Shown: in pieces, positions 1-12,538 of the stretch
How the letters are laid out: every line of letters starts with the position of its first letter
Position numbering within the stretch: position 1 is the stretch's first letter
Source of the DNA: Plantago ovata
Taxonomy: Eukaryota; Streptophyta; Magnoliopsida; Lamiales; Plantaginaceae
NCBI GenBank assembly: GCA_028274465.1
Contig: CM051456.1
Coordinates: 6,821,545-6,885,544 of the forward strand
Length of the DNA stretch: 64,000 nt
Reading direction: 5' to 3'
The notes under the pieces: generated by a model
Told to the model about the DNA's origin: nothing
The model's input: only the letters and a program-made list of their open reading frames with translations
Databases searched by the model: none
Made by a program: the position numbers and the translations under genes

Positions 1-1227
1 TTGGTAATGTGTTTCAATTCCAGAGAGGAAGATAATTTATGATTAAGTTATCTTGAACCAGAATTTATCGTCGCAGTTATGCGGTTGAATTTGTGGCGAA
101 TTAGTATTACATATCTTGTTTACTTCATGACTTCCATGTGCTTGGAGGTTTATGAACTCATCGCGCGTCATCACCATCAGGGTCCAGGACCAGGAGGATA
201 TATATGTAGTATGCGGGCTTTATCATGTTTCCAATCTCATGAATCACGGTCGTTATACATCACTCTATTACATTTCATATTTGGACCATATTGTCTGTCA
301 TTACATGAACTCAATTAATAAAATACAATTTCTTGTTTAAGACCAATTTGTAAGTTGAGACCGTGAGACCAAAGCATTCCGGATCATCCATTCTACTGTA
401 TCAAATCTCGCGGGTCATGTTATAACCCGGTTTACTCCTTTCGGGTCATTAAACGGGTTATCTATAAATAATATAATTGACCCATTTCTTTTCATTTTCC
501 GTCATTGATCGATTGAAATATCAGAGAATAGAGAGAGAAAGTAGAGAGAGAAAGTCTCCTCCGCCTGAATTGTTCTCGTCGCCACAATCGAAGCTTCAGA
601 CGTCGTCTCCTCCTCCTGAATTAAGCTCGCCGTCATCGTGTTCGTCTTCTTCAGCTGTTGAAGGTTTGATTTCGTTCCTTTCTGTTGTTTTTCACTCATT
701 TTCGAAACCCTAGTTTACTCATTTTCGCTTGAATCATCGTCTCCGCCGCCTGAATCGTCTCCTCCGCGATGAGGTTCTCTGTCCTTTACGTCTAACTCTA
801 ACTCTACATTCTCTCCGATTTTGCTATGTTTATGCAGTTAATCCTCACAAGTCAAAGCTTACTTTTGCTCAATTTCTTCCCTCACATTTATGTAAGTTTT
901 CTCGATCTCCGTGTTTTCGATTTTGGTCGATTTTATGTAAGTCGAAGTTTATTTCATTCACTTCTGCTCGATTTCGCATGCGCTCGTTTTCATCTGTGTT
1001 TCGATCTGTGTTTCCTGCATTTTTTTCTGTTCATTTATTCGATTTTTGCTGGTGATCGATATTCTATGTTGTTTGTTTGTAAGGTTTACTTTGAGGTTTA
1101 CAAATACTGTTTGGTTTGATTCAGTGTGTTAAGGTTTGTGTTAGATAGCATTGAGTTTCTGTTTAAATTATGCTGCATAATTTATGCATAAGGTTTGCTC
1201 TGTGTGGTTTCCATTCATCCGTTTTAC

Positions 1228-1728
1228 ATAAATTTCATTTTTTTGAGTTTCATATGATGTTTGTTTGAGTTTTATTTGATGCATGTTTGAGTTTTACCAC
1301 TGCTGTCCATGTTCATATTTTTATATGCATTTTTTATTCAAATTTAACACAATGATAATGGTTCCTTTTCCATTCTGTAGCTTATTGAATTATAATTGTT
1401 CCTTTTCCATTTTTTTTCAAAGATAAAACTCAAACATGGATCATATAAAAATGAAACCTGTATCTTTGTGAAATTATAAGTTTTCCTTTTCTATTCTGCA
1501 AAGATAAAACTCAAACCTGCTTCAGATAAAACTCAAACTTCTATACATTAATATGGTGCTTAAGGATAAATTTCATTTTTTTGAGTTTCATATGATGTTT
1601 GTTTGAGTTTTATTTGATGCATGTTTGAGTTTTACCACTGCTGTCCATGCTCATATTTTTATATGCATTTTTTATTCAAATTTAACACAATGATAATGGT
1701 TCCTTTTCCATTCTGTAGCTTATTGAAT
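1228..1728. repeat. Two 163-bp direct repeats inside the MULE
   Basis: Bases 1228-1390 recur at 1566-1728 with a constant offset of 338 and only about one mismatch (GTTCATATT versus GCTCATATT). The unit includes the motif TTTGAGTTTTA and a TCCTTTTCCATTC segment. It lies in the leader or first intron of the plus-strand ORF of the element. The near identity implies a recent local duplication or gene conversion. Confidence 0.9.
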
Positions 1729-1876
1729 TTAACATAAATTTACCACTGCTGTCCATGCTCATATTATATTTGAGTTTTACTTATATTATGTTTGAGTTTT
1801 ACTTATATTATGTTTGAGTTTTACTTGAGTTTGAGTGTTTTGAGTTTATCTTCTTTGTGTTTTTTTTGCAGCAATC

Positions 1877-2193
1877 ATGGTTAATATTTGCACTTATGAT
1901 TCTAATGAAAAGAAAGGTAAGGGAGTTGATGCACGCTTAGTTTTAGGGTTCATCAAATCATCTAGGCTTTTAGAAAAATATACACGCTTAGTTTAGTTTG
2001 AGATTTGAATTTTATATGCTGTTTGTTTTAGAGTTTTATGTGGTGCTTGTTAGAGTGTATGTTTGAGTTAAGTTGTGTTAACTCTTGTATGCTGTTTTGT
2101 AGGGAATCAAAAGGAAAAAGACTTTGAGATAACTTCTGATGATGGTACACCTTCGAATTCTTTCGATACTCCTCAGAGTAAGAAAAGGAAATG

Positions 2194-2224
<31 letters not shown>

Positions 2225-2407
2225 ACTTCTGAGTACTCAGCTTCGGAGGCTTCAAATGATAGTGTCAGAAATCCTAAGACACTTGATGTTGCTGTAGTCA
2301 AGCAAAGGAGGAAGGCTGCTGATAAAGGCACTAGAGGCTCAATTTCTGTTGGATTTGATTTCAAAGTTTTAACTTCATTGAACATGTTTATTCACCCATC
2401 ATTTTGA
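1877..2407 (+). CDS. Small unknown ORF of the MULE with poly-Asp tract and basic stretch
   Basis: I do not recognise this protein. Two exons are inferred: 1877-1916 (ATG just after a TTTGCAG acceptor, ending AAAG before GTAAGG) and 2103-2407 (after TTTTGTAG), giving 114 residues. The product has a basic patch SKKRKC, a run of ten Asp encoded by a GAT microsatellite, a Ser/Glu-rich stretch, and a second basic patch KQRRKAADKG. The patches could be nuclear localisation signals. It is the only sizeable plus-strand ORF in the element and sits where mudrB lies in MuDR, but I see no sequence similarity to mudrB. Because the GAT run is a microsatellite, length variation is likely. It may be a non-functional relic. 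Confidence 0.4.
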
Positions 2408-3025
2408 TATTTTGTTCATGTTTTTAATTTGAAATTTGTCTGTAATAACTCAGATTAATACTATTTCCAGTCATATTTAGTAAACTTTTTTATATTTCTG
2501 TTTATATGTTTGAGTTTTATATGTTGTGTGTTTGAGTTTTATATGGTGCTTGTTTGAGGTTTACCACTGTCCATGAGTTTTTATATGCATTACAGATTGA
2601 GTTGACAAAACATATTTTCAGGGTGTTTGGGGTTCACCAATCCATCTAGGTTTTTAGAAAAATATACACCCTTAGTTTAGTTTGAGACTTGAGTTTATGT
2701 TTGAGTTTTATATGCTGTGTGTTTGAGGTTTACCACTGTCCATGACTTTTATATGCATTACAGACTGAGTTAAACTTTGAACATTCATGGAAATATGTTA
2801 CATGATCCCTTGACAATGCACCACATCCAACCCCTAAAACCTAATTAAGACCGTAGAATCCGAAAGTAATTCAATTCATTTTCAGGGTGTTTGGGGTTCA
2901 CTAATCCATCTAGGCTTTTAGAAAAAATATACACCATTAGTTTAGTTTGAGGCTTGAGCTTATATTTGAGTTTTATATGCTGTGTGTTTGAGTTTTATGT
3001 GGTGGTTGTTTGAGGTTTACTCACA
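1945..3025 (+). repeat. Dispersed internal module with GTTTGAGTTTTAT minisatellite
   Basis: A module containing TCATCTAGGCTTTTAGAAAAATATACAC-type sequence followed by TTAGTTTAGTTTGAG and several GTTTGAGTTTTATATGGTG-like units occurs three times, at about 1945-2055, 2625-2750 and 2884-3022. The same units appear in reverse complement (AAACTCAAACAAAC...) at about 3780-4290 in this element and at 31000-31850 in the second copy. They lie in presumed introns or spacers. Confidence 0.7.
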
Positions 3026-3189
3026 GACTGAGTTTAATGTTCATAGAAATTTTTTCAATTTACCTTTGACAAATGCTTGATTAGTTTTAGTTAAATGCTC
3101 AACAACTGTCAACATAAACATGAGAAAAATTAAGAAAACAGAGTATCGATATTAAGGAACAGAGCCCATAAAATTCTCAATCTTATACA

Positions 3190-4600
3190 AAGAAATACAG
3201 TATTGAAATCAAGGAACATAGTCCACAAAAGAATAGAGTACTAAAATCAATCAAATAACTTGTTCCTTCCTCTGTGTTTGAACGTTTTTTCTTTCTTGGT
3301 TTCTTCTCAATAGCACCCTTTATCCTTTTTGGTCCATTGCTTCCAAGAATGTCTCCAACAACCAAACAAATGTCTCCGCTTGTTCATTAGCAAGAAAGGC
3401 ACAACCGAAAACCACATTATCCAGTGGCTATTGACTCCTACCAAAGGTGCTCAAATCATATCATACCGGTTAGTACAATATGTTGTATCGAAAATGAGCA
3501 CGTCTCCAAAAATTTTGTAATCCTTCCTCATAACCTAGTCGCACCAAAACACTCCATAGAGTCTTGTTTTGTCATCAAGCTTTACTCTGTAAAAGAACTT
3601 AGGATTCTGTCTTTGCCTTTTTAGCAATAAATTTATCACACACTGTGAATCTTCTCCTCCAGTTCTATTGGCCCTCAGCCTGTTTACAGAGTTCAACAAA
3701 GTAAAAAACAACAAACATAGCATAATAGACAAGCACAGGAACACATAACAAACATCTTCTTGAATACAGATGTAAAACTCAAACAAGCCCCACATAAAAC
3801 TCAAAAAAACACCATATAAAACTCAAAGTACCAGGACATGAAACTTAATTAACCTGTTTACATAGTTGATATTTTCCCGAACAGTGTGCCCAACGTTCTC
3901 TCTACCTCCAGCATTGTGCATAAGAACTCTATAACTCTGGCTTGGCTTTAATCTAGTCCTTGTTGTTGAGATTCTAACAGAAAATCCAACCATTGATGCA
4001 TAGCGTTTGTAAAGTTCCTCAAAATGTTCCCACTTGTCCTTCTTTAAACCAATAAAAGAGAGTGGTATATGCTCTGCAATGATATATTATAAAACTCAAT
4101 CAGTATATGAATGAAACTCAAATATCAAAAGAATAAACCTCAAATTACTCAGCATATACATAAACATCAAACTCAATTTTAATTCATGATCTCATAAATT
4201 CAAGCCAGATCAACATACTTCAGTTGTAACAGAACAAAACTTAGAAGCTTTTCTAATAAAACTCAAATCAATTATACATAAACCTCAACCGAAATTGCAA
4301 CATACCTGATTGTTCACCAGTTCCTTTGTCCTTATCAGCTGAAGGTTCTGTGAATTCTCCATCTCTATGTATTTCTTCAACTTTTTCCACAGATGCTTCA
4401 ACAAATTCACTACAGTGTTCTTCATATCAAATTCCGACTGTCTCATAGAAAATCCTTCAATGAATTCTGGATCTCTAGGTATCTCATCATTTTTTTCAAC
4501 ATTTTTTTCCCCTTTCGAATTCATCGATTGAGCCAATTTAATCCTCAAATCGTTCAGTTGATTCAACGATCTAGGAGAGTAATCCTCAGTGATCATCATA
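3190..4600 (-). pseudogene. Decayed FAR1/MULE-type transposase
   Basis: Reading the minus strand, 4599-4285 encodes an N-terminal segment beginning MMITEDYSPRS. About 4075-3840 encodes a FAR1-like DNA-binding segment (LYKRYASMVGFSVR, with HTVRENINYVNRL after it). About 3680-3535 encodes the conserved run with NPKFFYRVKLDD and VFWCD. About 3500-3330 shows the start of the MULE DDE domain (IFDTTY, then VGVNSHW and ETFVWLLETFLEAM). A TGA at 3453-3451 and frame changes near 3420 and 3330 break the DDE region. The rest of the catalytic domain, including the second Asp and the Glu, is missing, and a basic tail (KKPRKKKRS) follows directly. The segments are separated by minisatellite-bearing intron-like DNA. 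It belongs to the FHY3/FAR1 class of MULE-derived proteins and is clearly not functional as a transposase. Confidence 0.75.
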
Positions 4601-5263
4601 TTTGTTGTTCGTCGAAGATAGAGAGAGATAGAGAGAGAATCGCGATGATGATAGAGAGAGAAACTGGAGCGAGTTTTGTTGCAGAGACGGAGAAGAACTA
4701 TTTCTCTGATTTTTAACGGGTTGAGTTGATAATACCCGGTTCCATTTCGGGTTATATCAAGACCCGCGAGTTATTAGTTGGATCAGCGAGTTTTTAATCT
4801 ATTTTTTAGTTCCTTTGAGTCTCATTTTGGTCTCACGAAACTAATGGTCTCACAGGAGACGTATAAAAATAGAAATGGTACATCTTGACAAGTGCCAATT
4901 CAAAGCCGAGTAGAGATGTCTCACGTACAATTCGTGCTAGCCTTGTGCTAGAGGGGGATTTGAAGGCGCCAATACACTGCATATCGACGACACCAAGAAA
5001 AAGATCTGGCGATGCGACACACAGTACATACCATAACATGGTAAGTGAAGAAACAAAATGAGGAAAAATTAAGGGGACCGTTATGGCGGGGCACATGGCT
5101 ACAAACTACTACAAACTTTTATTAGTTGGCTTCTGATTGCCTATGTTCGTGTAAGCTGCTAACTAATTGATTGCCTATGTTCGTATAGTACCACTCTCGT
5201 CCTCACCAACCATCATAATTAATTATGATCGATAGATGTTTTGTTTTTTACGGCAAACAAATT

Positions 5264-5510
5264 TATTACTTCCTCCGTTTCATTAATAACTTCCTAAAGG
5301 GACTATTCATCGCGATCTTTGACCATCCATAACTTTTAAATTAAACCGTATCAATATAAATTAAAAGTTGATTATGAAAATATACTCAATTTAATTTCAT
5401 AATATAATTTTATTATATTTTTCTCTAATGTAATTTAGGAGTTATACGTGGTCAAAGGTCGCGATGAATAGTCCCCTTAGAAAGTTATTAATGAAATGGA
5501 GGTAGTATTA
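5264..5510. mobile_element. Stowaway-like MITE
   Basis: The element starts TACTTCCTCCGTTTCATTAA and ends in the reverse complement of a near-identical sequence (TACCTCCATTTCATTAATAA). The inverted arms extend about 60 bases each and include GGACTATTCATCGCGA on both sides. Flanking TA dinucleotides fit a Stowaway-type insertion. It has no coding capacity. Confidence 0.8.
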
Positions 5511-5514
5511 ACTA

Positions 5515-7210
5515 ATGATTACTAAAACTTACATATTACTATGAAATATAATATAAATAAGATTTTTTTTGTCCATATGTCACTCGGATGCAACGATTTG
5601 TTAAGGTTCCATATCATATACTTGTATTATGTACTACTATTGTTTTGTATAATTAGTAGTATTAATATTCAAATCATTATGATAGATATTATATTATATA
5701 GAATAATGTTGTAAACCGTTATACATGACTTTACTATAAATGGAAAATGGAAAATACATACATACCGCGTCAATCATGACCTCAAAAAATTAATTAATTA
5801 AATGTAATTCATTTATCAATCAATTTTAGAACAAGAAAAAGACACACATGCCACGTAAAGCAGAAGGCAATAGTGTACTTCCGCAATCCATTCCATACAC
5901 AGTCCAAAAAATAATATTAAAGAATGGAAAATCAATTTATGTAGTTTATAAATAAAATTATAATTGGGTAATACAATATAAGAAACAGTGATAATTTAGT
6001 GATAAAAATGGGAGACAATAATAAAAAAGTTATAAGTGGAGTGAATTTCTGTAATTTTTTATTGATAAAGATTCTACACTATGATGTTAAAAATGTAAAC
6101 TACATGAAGATTTTAATAGAAGAGGAAGAGGAGTAGTATTTTAATTTTTATAACATGGGAACAATCGGTCGCTACCCTTCAGGTGTGCACTGAATAAACC
6201 CCACGAGCTCATATAATATCCTTCAAACCACATGAACTAAATTGAAACGCACAAGTGCTACAAACTATGGCTCAGGATATACACTTAATCACATGGATTT
6301 ATCAATACTAATAATTTTGATTAATCAATACTTAATTTAGTCCTCAACAAATCACATCAACCTCAAAAGTCTAAACATATGGCCTTTACTAAATGAAGGG
6401 TGTGGAAAATTTTATAATTAATGATCACTTGCTCTCTCAGGTCTTGTCAAATAGACTTTTGATTATTATTGAACACAAAAATATCTCTCTTCATTCAAAT
6501 TTGGGACAATCATATTATATTGAATCGGACTATTTCACCTAATAAACATAAGTTGGATTGGTGATTGGTTTCAGTCTGTCATCATATATTCATTATTATG
6601 CCATTGTATACATTTGGTTTGCTACTTTGCTTTGTTCCTGAGTATATTTACTTGGAGAAACAAATCCATTTAGCAAGAACTTCGATCTTAAAATCATACA
6701 ACCCGATGAGGCGATGACAAATTTAGAGATCATGCTGTGCCGTTATATACCATCTTTGCTTTCAACCTCCCCTTTCCTGAAGGTTTACGGGTTTCATAAA
6801 AATATTTCCATTACTTCCTATTACAGAATATTTCAAAAATATCCGCAGATCATAAATAGGCTCCAATAGTGAGGGGGATCCAACAATTTATGGACCCTTA
6901 TAAATGAACCACGCTTGTAGCACACTGTACAGGGACCATAATTAAGGGCCCTTTCCGTTCGGTTTGAGCATGTGATTTGATTGACCAAGTCCAGGGCATA
7001 TCTTACTCTATAATAATATACACTATAGTACTCTAATTCTATTGCTGTCACAATTACTACTCAATTCACTGAAACTTCAATAAACTGATTCTTAAAACTC
7101 ACCTAACTATTACTGCTACCCAACCTACGCATCTACTCCCTCAACTTTAGGGAGTATCCGATCTATAGCGAGGCTAAATACTGGAGTGTACTAATAGTCT
7201 AATACCTTAC
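5515..7210. other. AT-rich intergenic DNA, no gene seen
   Basis: I see no supported gene here. Short open frames near 6833-7051 lack homology I can recognise. The text around 6860-6960 resembles a retrotransposon leader or LTR remnant, but I could not find a primer-binding site or paired terminal repeats. Confidence 0.4.
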
Positions 7211-7217
7211 ATCCCAC

Positions 7218-7370
7218 GTCACCTCAAATTGAAAGTATAAACGGTCTATAAATGTACAATACCACTCGGCCATGATACCAAAATCAATCATACCAGTCAC
7301 CTCAAATTGAAAGTATAAACGGTCTATTAATGTACAATACCACTCGGCCATGATACCAAAATCAATCATA
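7218..7370. repeat. Two-copy tandem repeat, 78-bp unit
   Basis: The unit starting GTCACCTCAAATTGAAAGTA at 7218 recurs at 7296 with one substitution (ATAAATG versus ATTAATG). Read in reverse it contains ATGGCCGAGTGGT, which resembles a tRNA A box, but no convincing B box follows. Confidence 0.9.
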
Positions 7371-7779
7371 CTATCAAGACGTGGCTGGATCAACCACGAG
7401 TAACCTCAATTGGCCGGGTCATTAGACTCGTTACATGGAGGTCATGAATATAACATGAAATAAACCGCAGAAAATTAAGTACACATCAATGTGGTGATTA
7501 TGAAAGAATAGAATACGATACATCAAGAAGCTTTCATCATCCTTAGAAGTTTTCCATCAGAAATACAGTCTAAGGACAAAAATAAAATATAAATGGAACC
7601 TGAGAAGATATTTGGATAAACATATCTTCCCAGGTAACCCAAAAGATAATGTGGTTTTGGAAATGATACGACTAAATGATTTTATACTCTGATACACAGA
7701 ACCAATTTACCCTAGAAAACATAAATATATATACAAGTTTCCAGTTTTCCCTCTTTTTTCATTAGCATCATTTTCAGGG

Positions 7780-10700
7780 TCAAAGAAGTTGCCAGTCATC
7801 TTCCTGGCCAACATTCTCCGATTCCCCATCAATTGGATCATAGTCACACATCTCTGCAGCGTTATCTTTCGCTGAGCTGTGATAATTCGCATGCTTTGAC
7901 GAGCTGCGTGTCTCGGTGATTGTGAACAGGGGAGCACCGTTTGATTGAGTGGTTAGATCAGATGCACGTAGACAAAAGTCATCGAAATCAGCTGCCAAAT
8001 ATGAAAAGGAGATGCAATTGTTGATTAGAGAGCAGTGGCTCGGAAGAATTAGAGCAAGCTGAGTAAATAAGTAGGAAAGGCCTACATACCCTTGTCTCTG
8101 CAGTAAAACCCGATTGCCAGTGATGAATCAATTGAATCCAGTGGCATGTGCCTTACAACACTGCACAAACAAAACCAACAGTTGAGCTTAATTATCAGCA
8201 CAAAGTCGGATGAGAAAATCATATTTCACGAGGAATATGTAATTGGCAGGATCGACTTACTTGCAATGGTAAGATGAAGTGTCAACATCGACATCATTGC
8301 TTTTAATGTCGATTGCCTAAAAGAAAAGAAAAAAGAAGTAAACAAATAGTCATTCCAGAAAGAACCTTCGAATGTAATGAGAAACGGAGGAAGTAATTAG
8401 CATAAGAATGGGCTGCTCATAGACAACAAAATCCTTTCAATATGTTAGCATGTTGCACACAAAAGAAGTTATTATGTGACAAGGAAGGGGTTATCTTATA
8501 AATCTAAAAAACCGATAAACCCACCACTCGTAAATTACTACTGAACATGACCAAATTATCCCTTCTAACTCAGAGAGCACCCTAGACACTGGTCAAGTTA
8601 CACAACAAGGGATTGCATATGCTATCATCAGTGTTTCCAATTGAAAACATCATATAAGAAAATGCTGCATCTTTGCAACTAGGTTCAACAAATTTACGAG
8701 ATGTAATAAAAGTTATTCAGTGAAGCATCTTGGCAAGAGCCACTCCATTTGCATGTGCTGATAGTCTAATGAACTAAGAAGCATCGAAAGAGATGCGACA
8801 CATCACCCATATTGAGAAAACACCCGAATAAACAGCAATGTTGCAGCCCCAGTTAAGTATCTTTAAGAAATATACCGACTATAGTAACATTCTGATATTT
8901 AATAAAAAAAATCAACCAGTTATCTGCAATACCACAAGTCATCGACTAGGTACATTATTTAAAAATGACATTTTCCTTTTTGAATCGCTCGAGTGGGTGC
9001 GTTAGACATCTTCAAACTTATATAAGCTCAGAATACCAAAGATGTTTTTACTAACATGGCATACGAACACCAATCCCTCCCTCCTTATGAGAACCATATT
9101 GACAAAAGTACAGAGAGAATTGCAAGAACCTGCTGAACTTCATGTGGATCCAAATAGAATGCCTTTTCATCTTGCACACCGATTATGTATGTTGAAGCAC
9201 CAGGCCTACCACCCATAACACCAAGACTTTGCGGAAACGTAAAACTAGCACTCAGAAGGGGAAGATATCTGTTGAAAACAGATAGAGTACATGAACATTA
9301 GCAACATCCAGCAGGGATGCTTGTGTTTACACCTAATCAATTGGCCCATGTGGATAAATATGCACAGAACAGAGAGAATATTTCAAGGAACATGGACTTC
9401 TAAAGTTAACAGTTATAGATTTCAGTATATAATACTTGCTCAAAATATGATAAAAGCTCAAGTATCAATTAAGGCTACTATTGACTACTGTTAATTGTAT
9501 CATTGTTATGCATCTATTGACTACTATTACTTGCATTTACCAAGGGACTAGGTATATTTATCTTGCTTTATATATATATCATTAGTTCACCGAACCTTGC
9601 CACAGCCAAAATAATACTATTGTTAGCCTATATTTTTTAGTCAAAATTCACGGTGCTTTCTTTCCTTTCATTAGCTTTGCTAGTTACTATAAACACTTAG
9701 ATTTTTATCCAACATAAATTTACTCATCAAATCACTATATGATAGTTGGGCTCTGCAACAACCGAACAGAATAGTCACAACCATCACAGTCTCCACTTCT
9801 CTCACAACTACGAACTTTAGTAACTTGTGCAATCAGCAACTAATGTTATTTATGGAATCCACTTCTGCTTGAGAAGATATGAGGTTATCATTTCATTTTG
9901 ACAAAAACATCTTCAAATACATGGGTCTCTGCCAAAGGCAAATGGTATACTTAAGAATGCAAAAGAGTCAAAAGAACACTTGATAACACCTAAAAGGTAT
10001 TTCCATAAGACTCATTACATTCATAAACTAGGGACAGAAAGCCATCTCCCAGAACTCTTAATGGAAAGGCATTTTAGAACAAATATTCGGACTTTTCAAA
10101 CAGGTTTTATGGAGCATAAGTACACAAGCTACATAGTGCATAATGGGTATCATGTGAATAGACAATTGTAGAACATATCCCTTGGTTTGGAAAAGCCTAG
10201 TCCTAAACTAGAGTTTGAGACCACGAAGAATGAAGCGGATGTAAGCTAAATTATTTTCCTCAATTTAATAACTGCTTATCTTTTGCACCAATTTCACATA
10301 ATAGCGATAAATACTTAACAAGTCAAACCCAAGCTTCAAGCCACATAGTTTACTATCGCCTCTGGTGAATGGAGTATTAAAGAACAGGTATGACTTGGGT
10401 ACACTGCTTAGCCTTTTCTAATCTTAACTCAAAAAGGAAGCATTAGGATTTCAAACTTGGAAAAACAGAAAAGAATAAGCTAAAAGGGAACTGGCTCTGA
10501 TGTTTTCAATCATTAGCTTTGCAGAATGCACATATCATCATCATACCTTGGGTTGACTTTCTCCAGTCCTAGAACTAAAGGAACCATCAACAGAACAGGA
10601 GACCATTCCGCTTGGCCTCCAGAGAATTCGGATAAGTGCTTGTTTAAATCCTCAATGCAAAGAACAGGAGCTCCACCTCTTTCTCCATCTTCATCACCAG

Positions 10701-11887
10701 AAACCACATATATTGCCATCAGGGTGGACAAGATTCCAGTTTCACTCTCCTCCCTCTTATTACGCAACAAACTTTCCCAAGCACGACATGTGGCATATGG
10801 ACCGATCCACGATCCTGCAGCAAGGCCATAAGCCTGTCCAGCTTGGAGAAGATTGTGTAAGGAGCAAGGTGATTCAGCAGAATCTCCAAAAAGATGCAGT
10901 ATTTCTATATAACTTTGGTCAAGTGGCTGCACATTTAGAAAACATCCCACATGAGCATATCTATAAAGGCAAAGCAGAGAAATCTTATTTTTCAAATTTA
11001 GGATGGATTACAAGGAACTAAATGCAAGTTACCTTGTTTGGATTTTTTCTCCACGACCTTCCTAATTTATGACAAAGAAATGCCTGCAGACATGAAAATA
11101 AATAAGCACACGGTATATCGACAAAATTCACATAAATAGCCAACGAATATGCAACAAAAAACATGTTAAATGACTTCATCAAGGATAAAACAGAAAAGGA
11201 ACACGTATAATACCTGAGCAAGAAGCATCTGGCTGCTCCGCAGCATGCAGCCCCAATTAACATCGCTACTGTACTTCGTATCCCCAATTGGCGCAAAACC
11301 TGCAAAATCAGTCAACAGATAATTATCGATACCGTCCTTGATTCCCATAACCACATGATAAAAACACAGCACACGCGAACACTACCTTTACGGTACGTGA
11401 TCATGATCCGCGAGGAGAAATCCTCGACAAATGCAGCAAACCCTTCGCTTTGAGTAGGATCCGAAGAACTTGCATCATCACCTTCTGTTGCAACCTGATA
11501 ACAGACACCCAAAATCCAAATGTCGCTTCTAGAAGCGGAAACAGTAGCTCGACTAAACCCCAAGATCCTCCTCATGGACACACCGTTCATCATGACTCTC
11601 CTCACAGCAGCTCTCCAGCCCTCATAATAGTTCTTCCCAGCTGCCTTTTTCTTGTTACTACCACCACCACCACTAGTATTCTCACAATCACTTTTAGTGC
11701 TGCAACTAGTATTACCACCGGGGCTCCCAAAAATCGAAAAGGCAGGAGGCCAAGCTCCTGACCAAAGACTGTGGTGCTTGGTGTTATCAAGAGTTGGCTC
11801 TGCCTGAGAGGAGACAGAACCTCCTAGGCTATTATTATTGTGTATTGAACAAGTATCAGTAGAGAGCTTCTCCACAGAACTCTTCAT
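7780..11887 (-). CDS. ATG4: Cysteine protease ATG4 (autophagy)
   Basis: ATG4 cleaves the C terminus of ATG8 to expose the glycine used for lipid conjugation and later removes ATG8 from membranes. It acts in the cytosol. Eight coding exons are inferred: 11386-11887, 11214-11299, 11033-11083, 10547-10926, 9130-9268, 8261-8316, 8090-8160 and 7780-7991, totalling 498 codons plus stop, normal for plant ATG4. The Cys is residue 185 in DVNWGCMLRSSQ. The Asp-Pro-His of the triad is 380-382 in FYLDPHEVQQ. Other family landmarks are GQAYGLAAGSWIGPYA, FPQSLGVMGGRPGAS, LAIGFYCRDK and the C-terminal EDDWQLL. The N-terminal 80 residues are Ser/Asn-rich and look disordered. A 5'UTR intron (11891-12174) is likely. 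Nothing is broken. Confidence 0.95.
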
Positions 11888-11890
11888 TAA

Positions 11891-12174
11891 CTAGTAAAGT
11901 AATCATATACTACAGGCGAACGGAAACAAATGCTGCTTCCACATGCTCATATCATAATTTAGTAATTTACAACACCTGGGCAAAGAATAAAAATTGAATC
12001 TTTTAGCTATCAAGGGCTAGAAAACATACTTGAGAATAGCAATTGTAAATATTCGAGAGAATTGAGATGAAATTAGGTACGGATTAAAGAGGGATTTGAC
12101 GGAAAGAGAAGAACTCAAAGATTGGGAGAATAAAGTAATGAAATAGAAGAGAAATTGAGGGTGTCGTCGCTTAC
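11891..12174 (-). other. Probable 5'UTR intron of ATG4
   Basis: On the minus strand a GTAAGC donor follows GTCTACG at 12174, and a TTTACTAG acceptor lies three bases before the ATG at 11887. The span has no open frame joined to the CDS. This is inferred from splice signals alone; the transcription start probably lies between 12200 and 12400. Confidence 0.5.
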
Positions 12175-12538
12175 CGTAGACGCAAAACTTGACAAGGACT
12201 GAGGTGGGTTTGATCTGTAAATTGGGTTTTGAGAAGACGACGATGATGACGAGATTCTTTCTCCGTGCAACAACAACAATAATAATACTATTGGATTTGG
12301 AATTTGGAGTGAAGAAGAATTGGGATGGATATGCGATTTGTACTTTGTTTGTCTTAAACTTGGGATTATTTGAGACTTTTGCTCAATTTTGCAAGCAATG
12401 AAGCATGTCACTCAATCGGATTATTATTATTACAACAATGTTCCCCAGTACTTTGGTGAAACAAAAAATAAAGGGTACGAATTCTTGTGTGATAGAATTT
12501 TTCTTTTACTCCTCCGGCTTGATATTTCATTTTATTTA

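Larger units (their letters stand above)
326..4861. mobile_element. Mutator-like (MULE) element carrying FAR1-type transposase remains
   Basis: The two ends are related inverted sequences. The left end runs into a block with GAGACCGTGAGACC and then CGCGGGTCATGTTATAACCCGG. Read in reverse, the right end shows CTGTGAGACC and then CGCGGGTCTTGATATAACCCG. Inside are a plus-strand two-exon ORF starting near the left terminus and a decayed minus-strand FAR1/MULE transposase starting near the right terminus, so the two units converge as mudrB and mudrA do in maize MuDR. A related copy lies at about 29486-34593 in the opposite orientation. I could not find an exact 9-bp target duplication; the AT-rich flanks on both sides (ATAAAATA / ATAAAAATA) are only similar. 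Boundaries are good to about 10 bases. Confidence 0.75.

Noticed and set aside
7240..7365. Possible tRNA gene in the 78-bp repeat
   Set aside because: An A-box-like word is present but there is no B box, no acceptor stem and no plausible cloverleaf.
6833..7440. LTR retrotransposon remnant
   Set aside because: The wording resembles retroelement leaders, but I found no paired long terminal repeats, primer-binding site or gag/pol similarity.
10526..11021. Overlapping plus-strand open frames of about 100 codons
   Set aside because: They are antisense to ATG4 exon 4, which has clear family motifs and correct splice phases.
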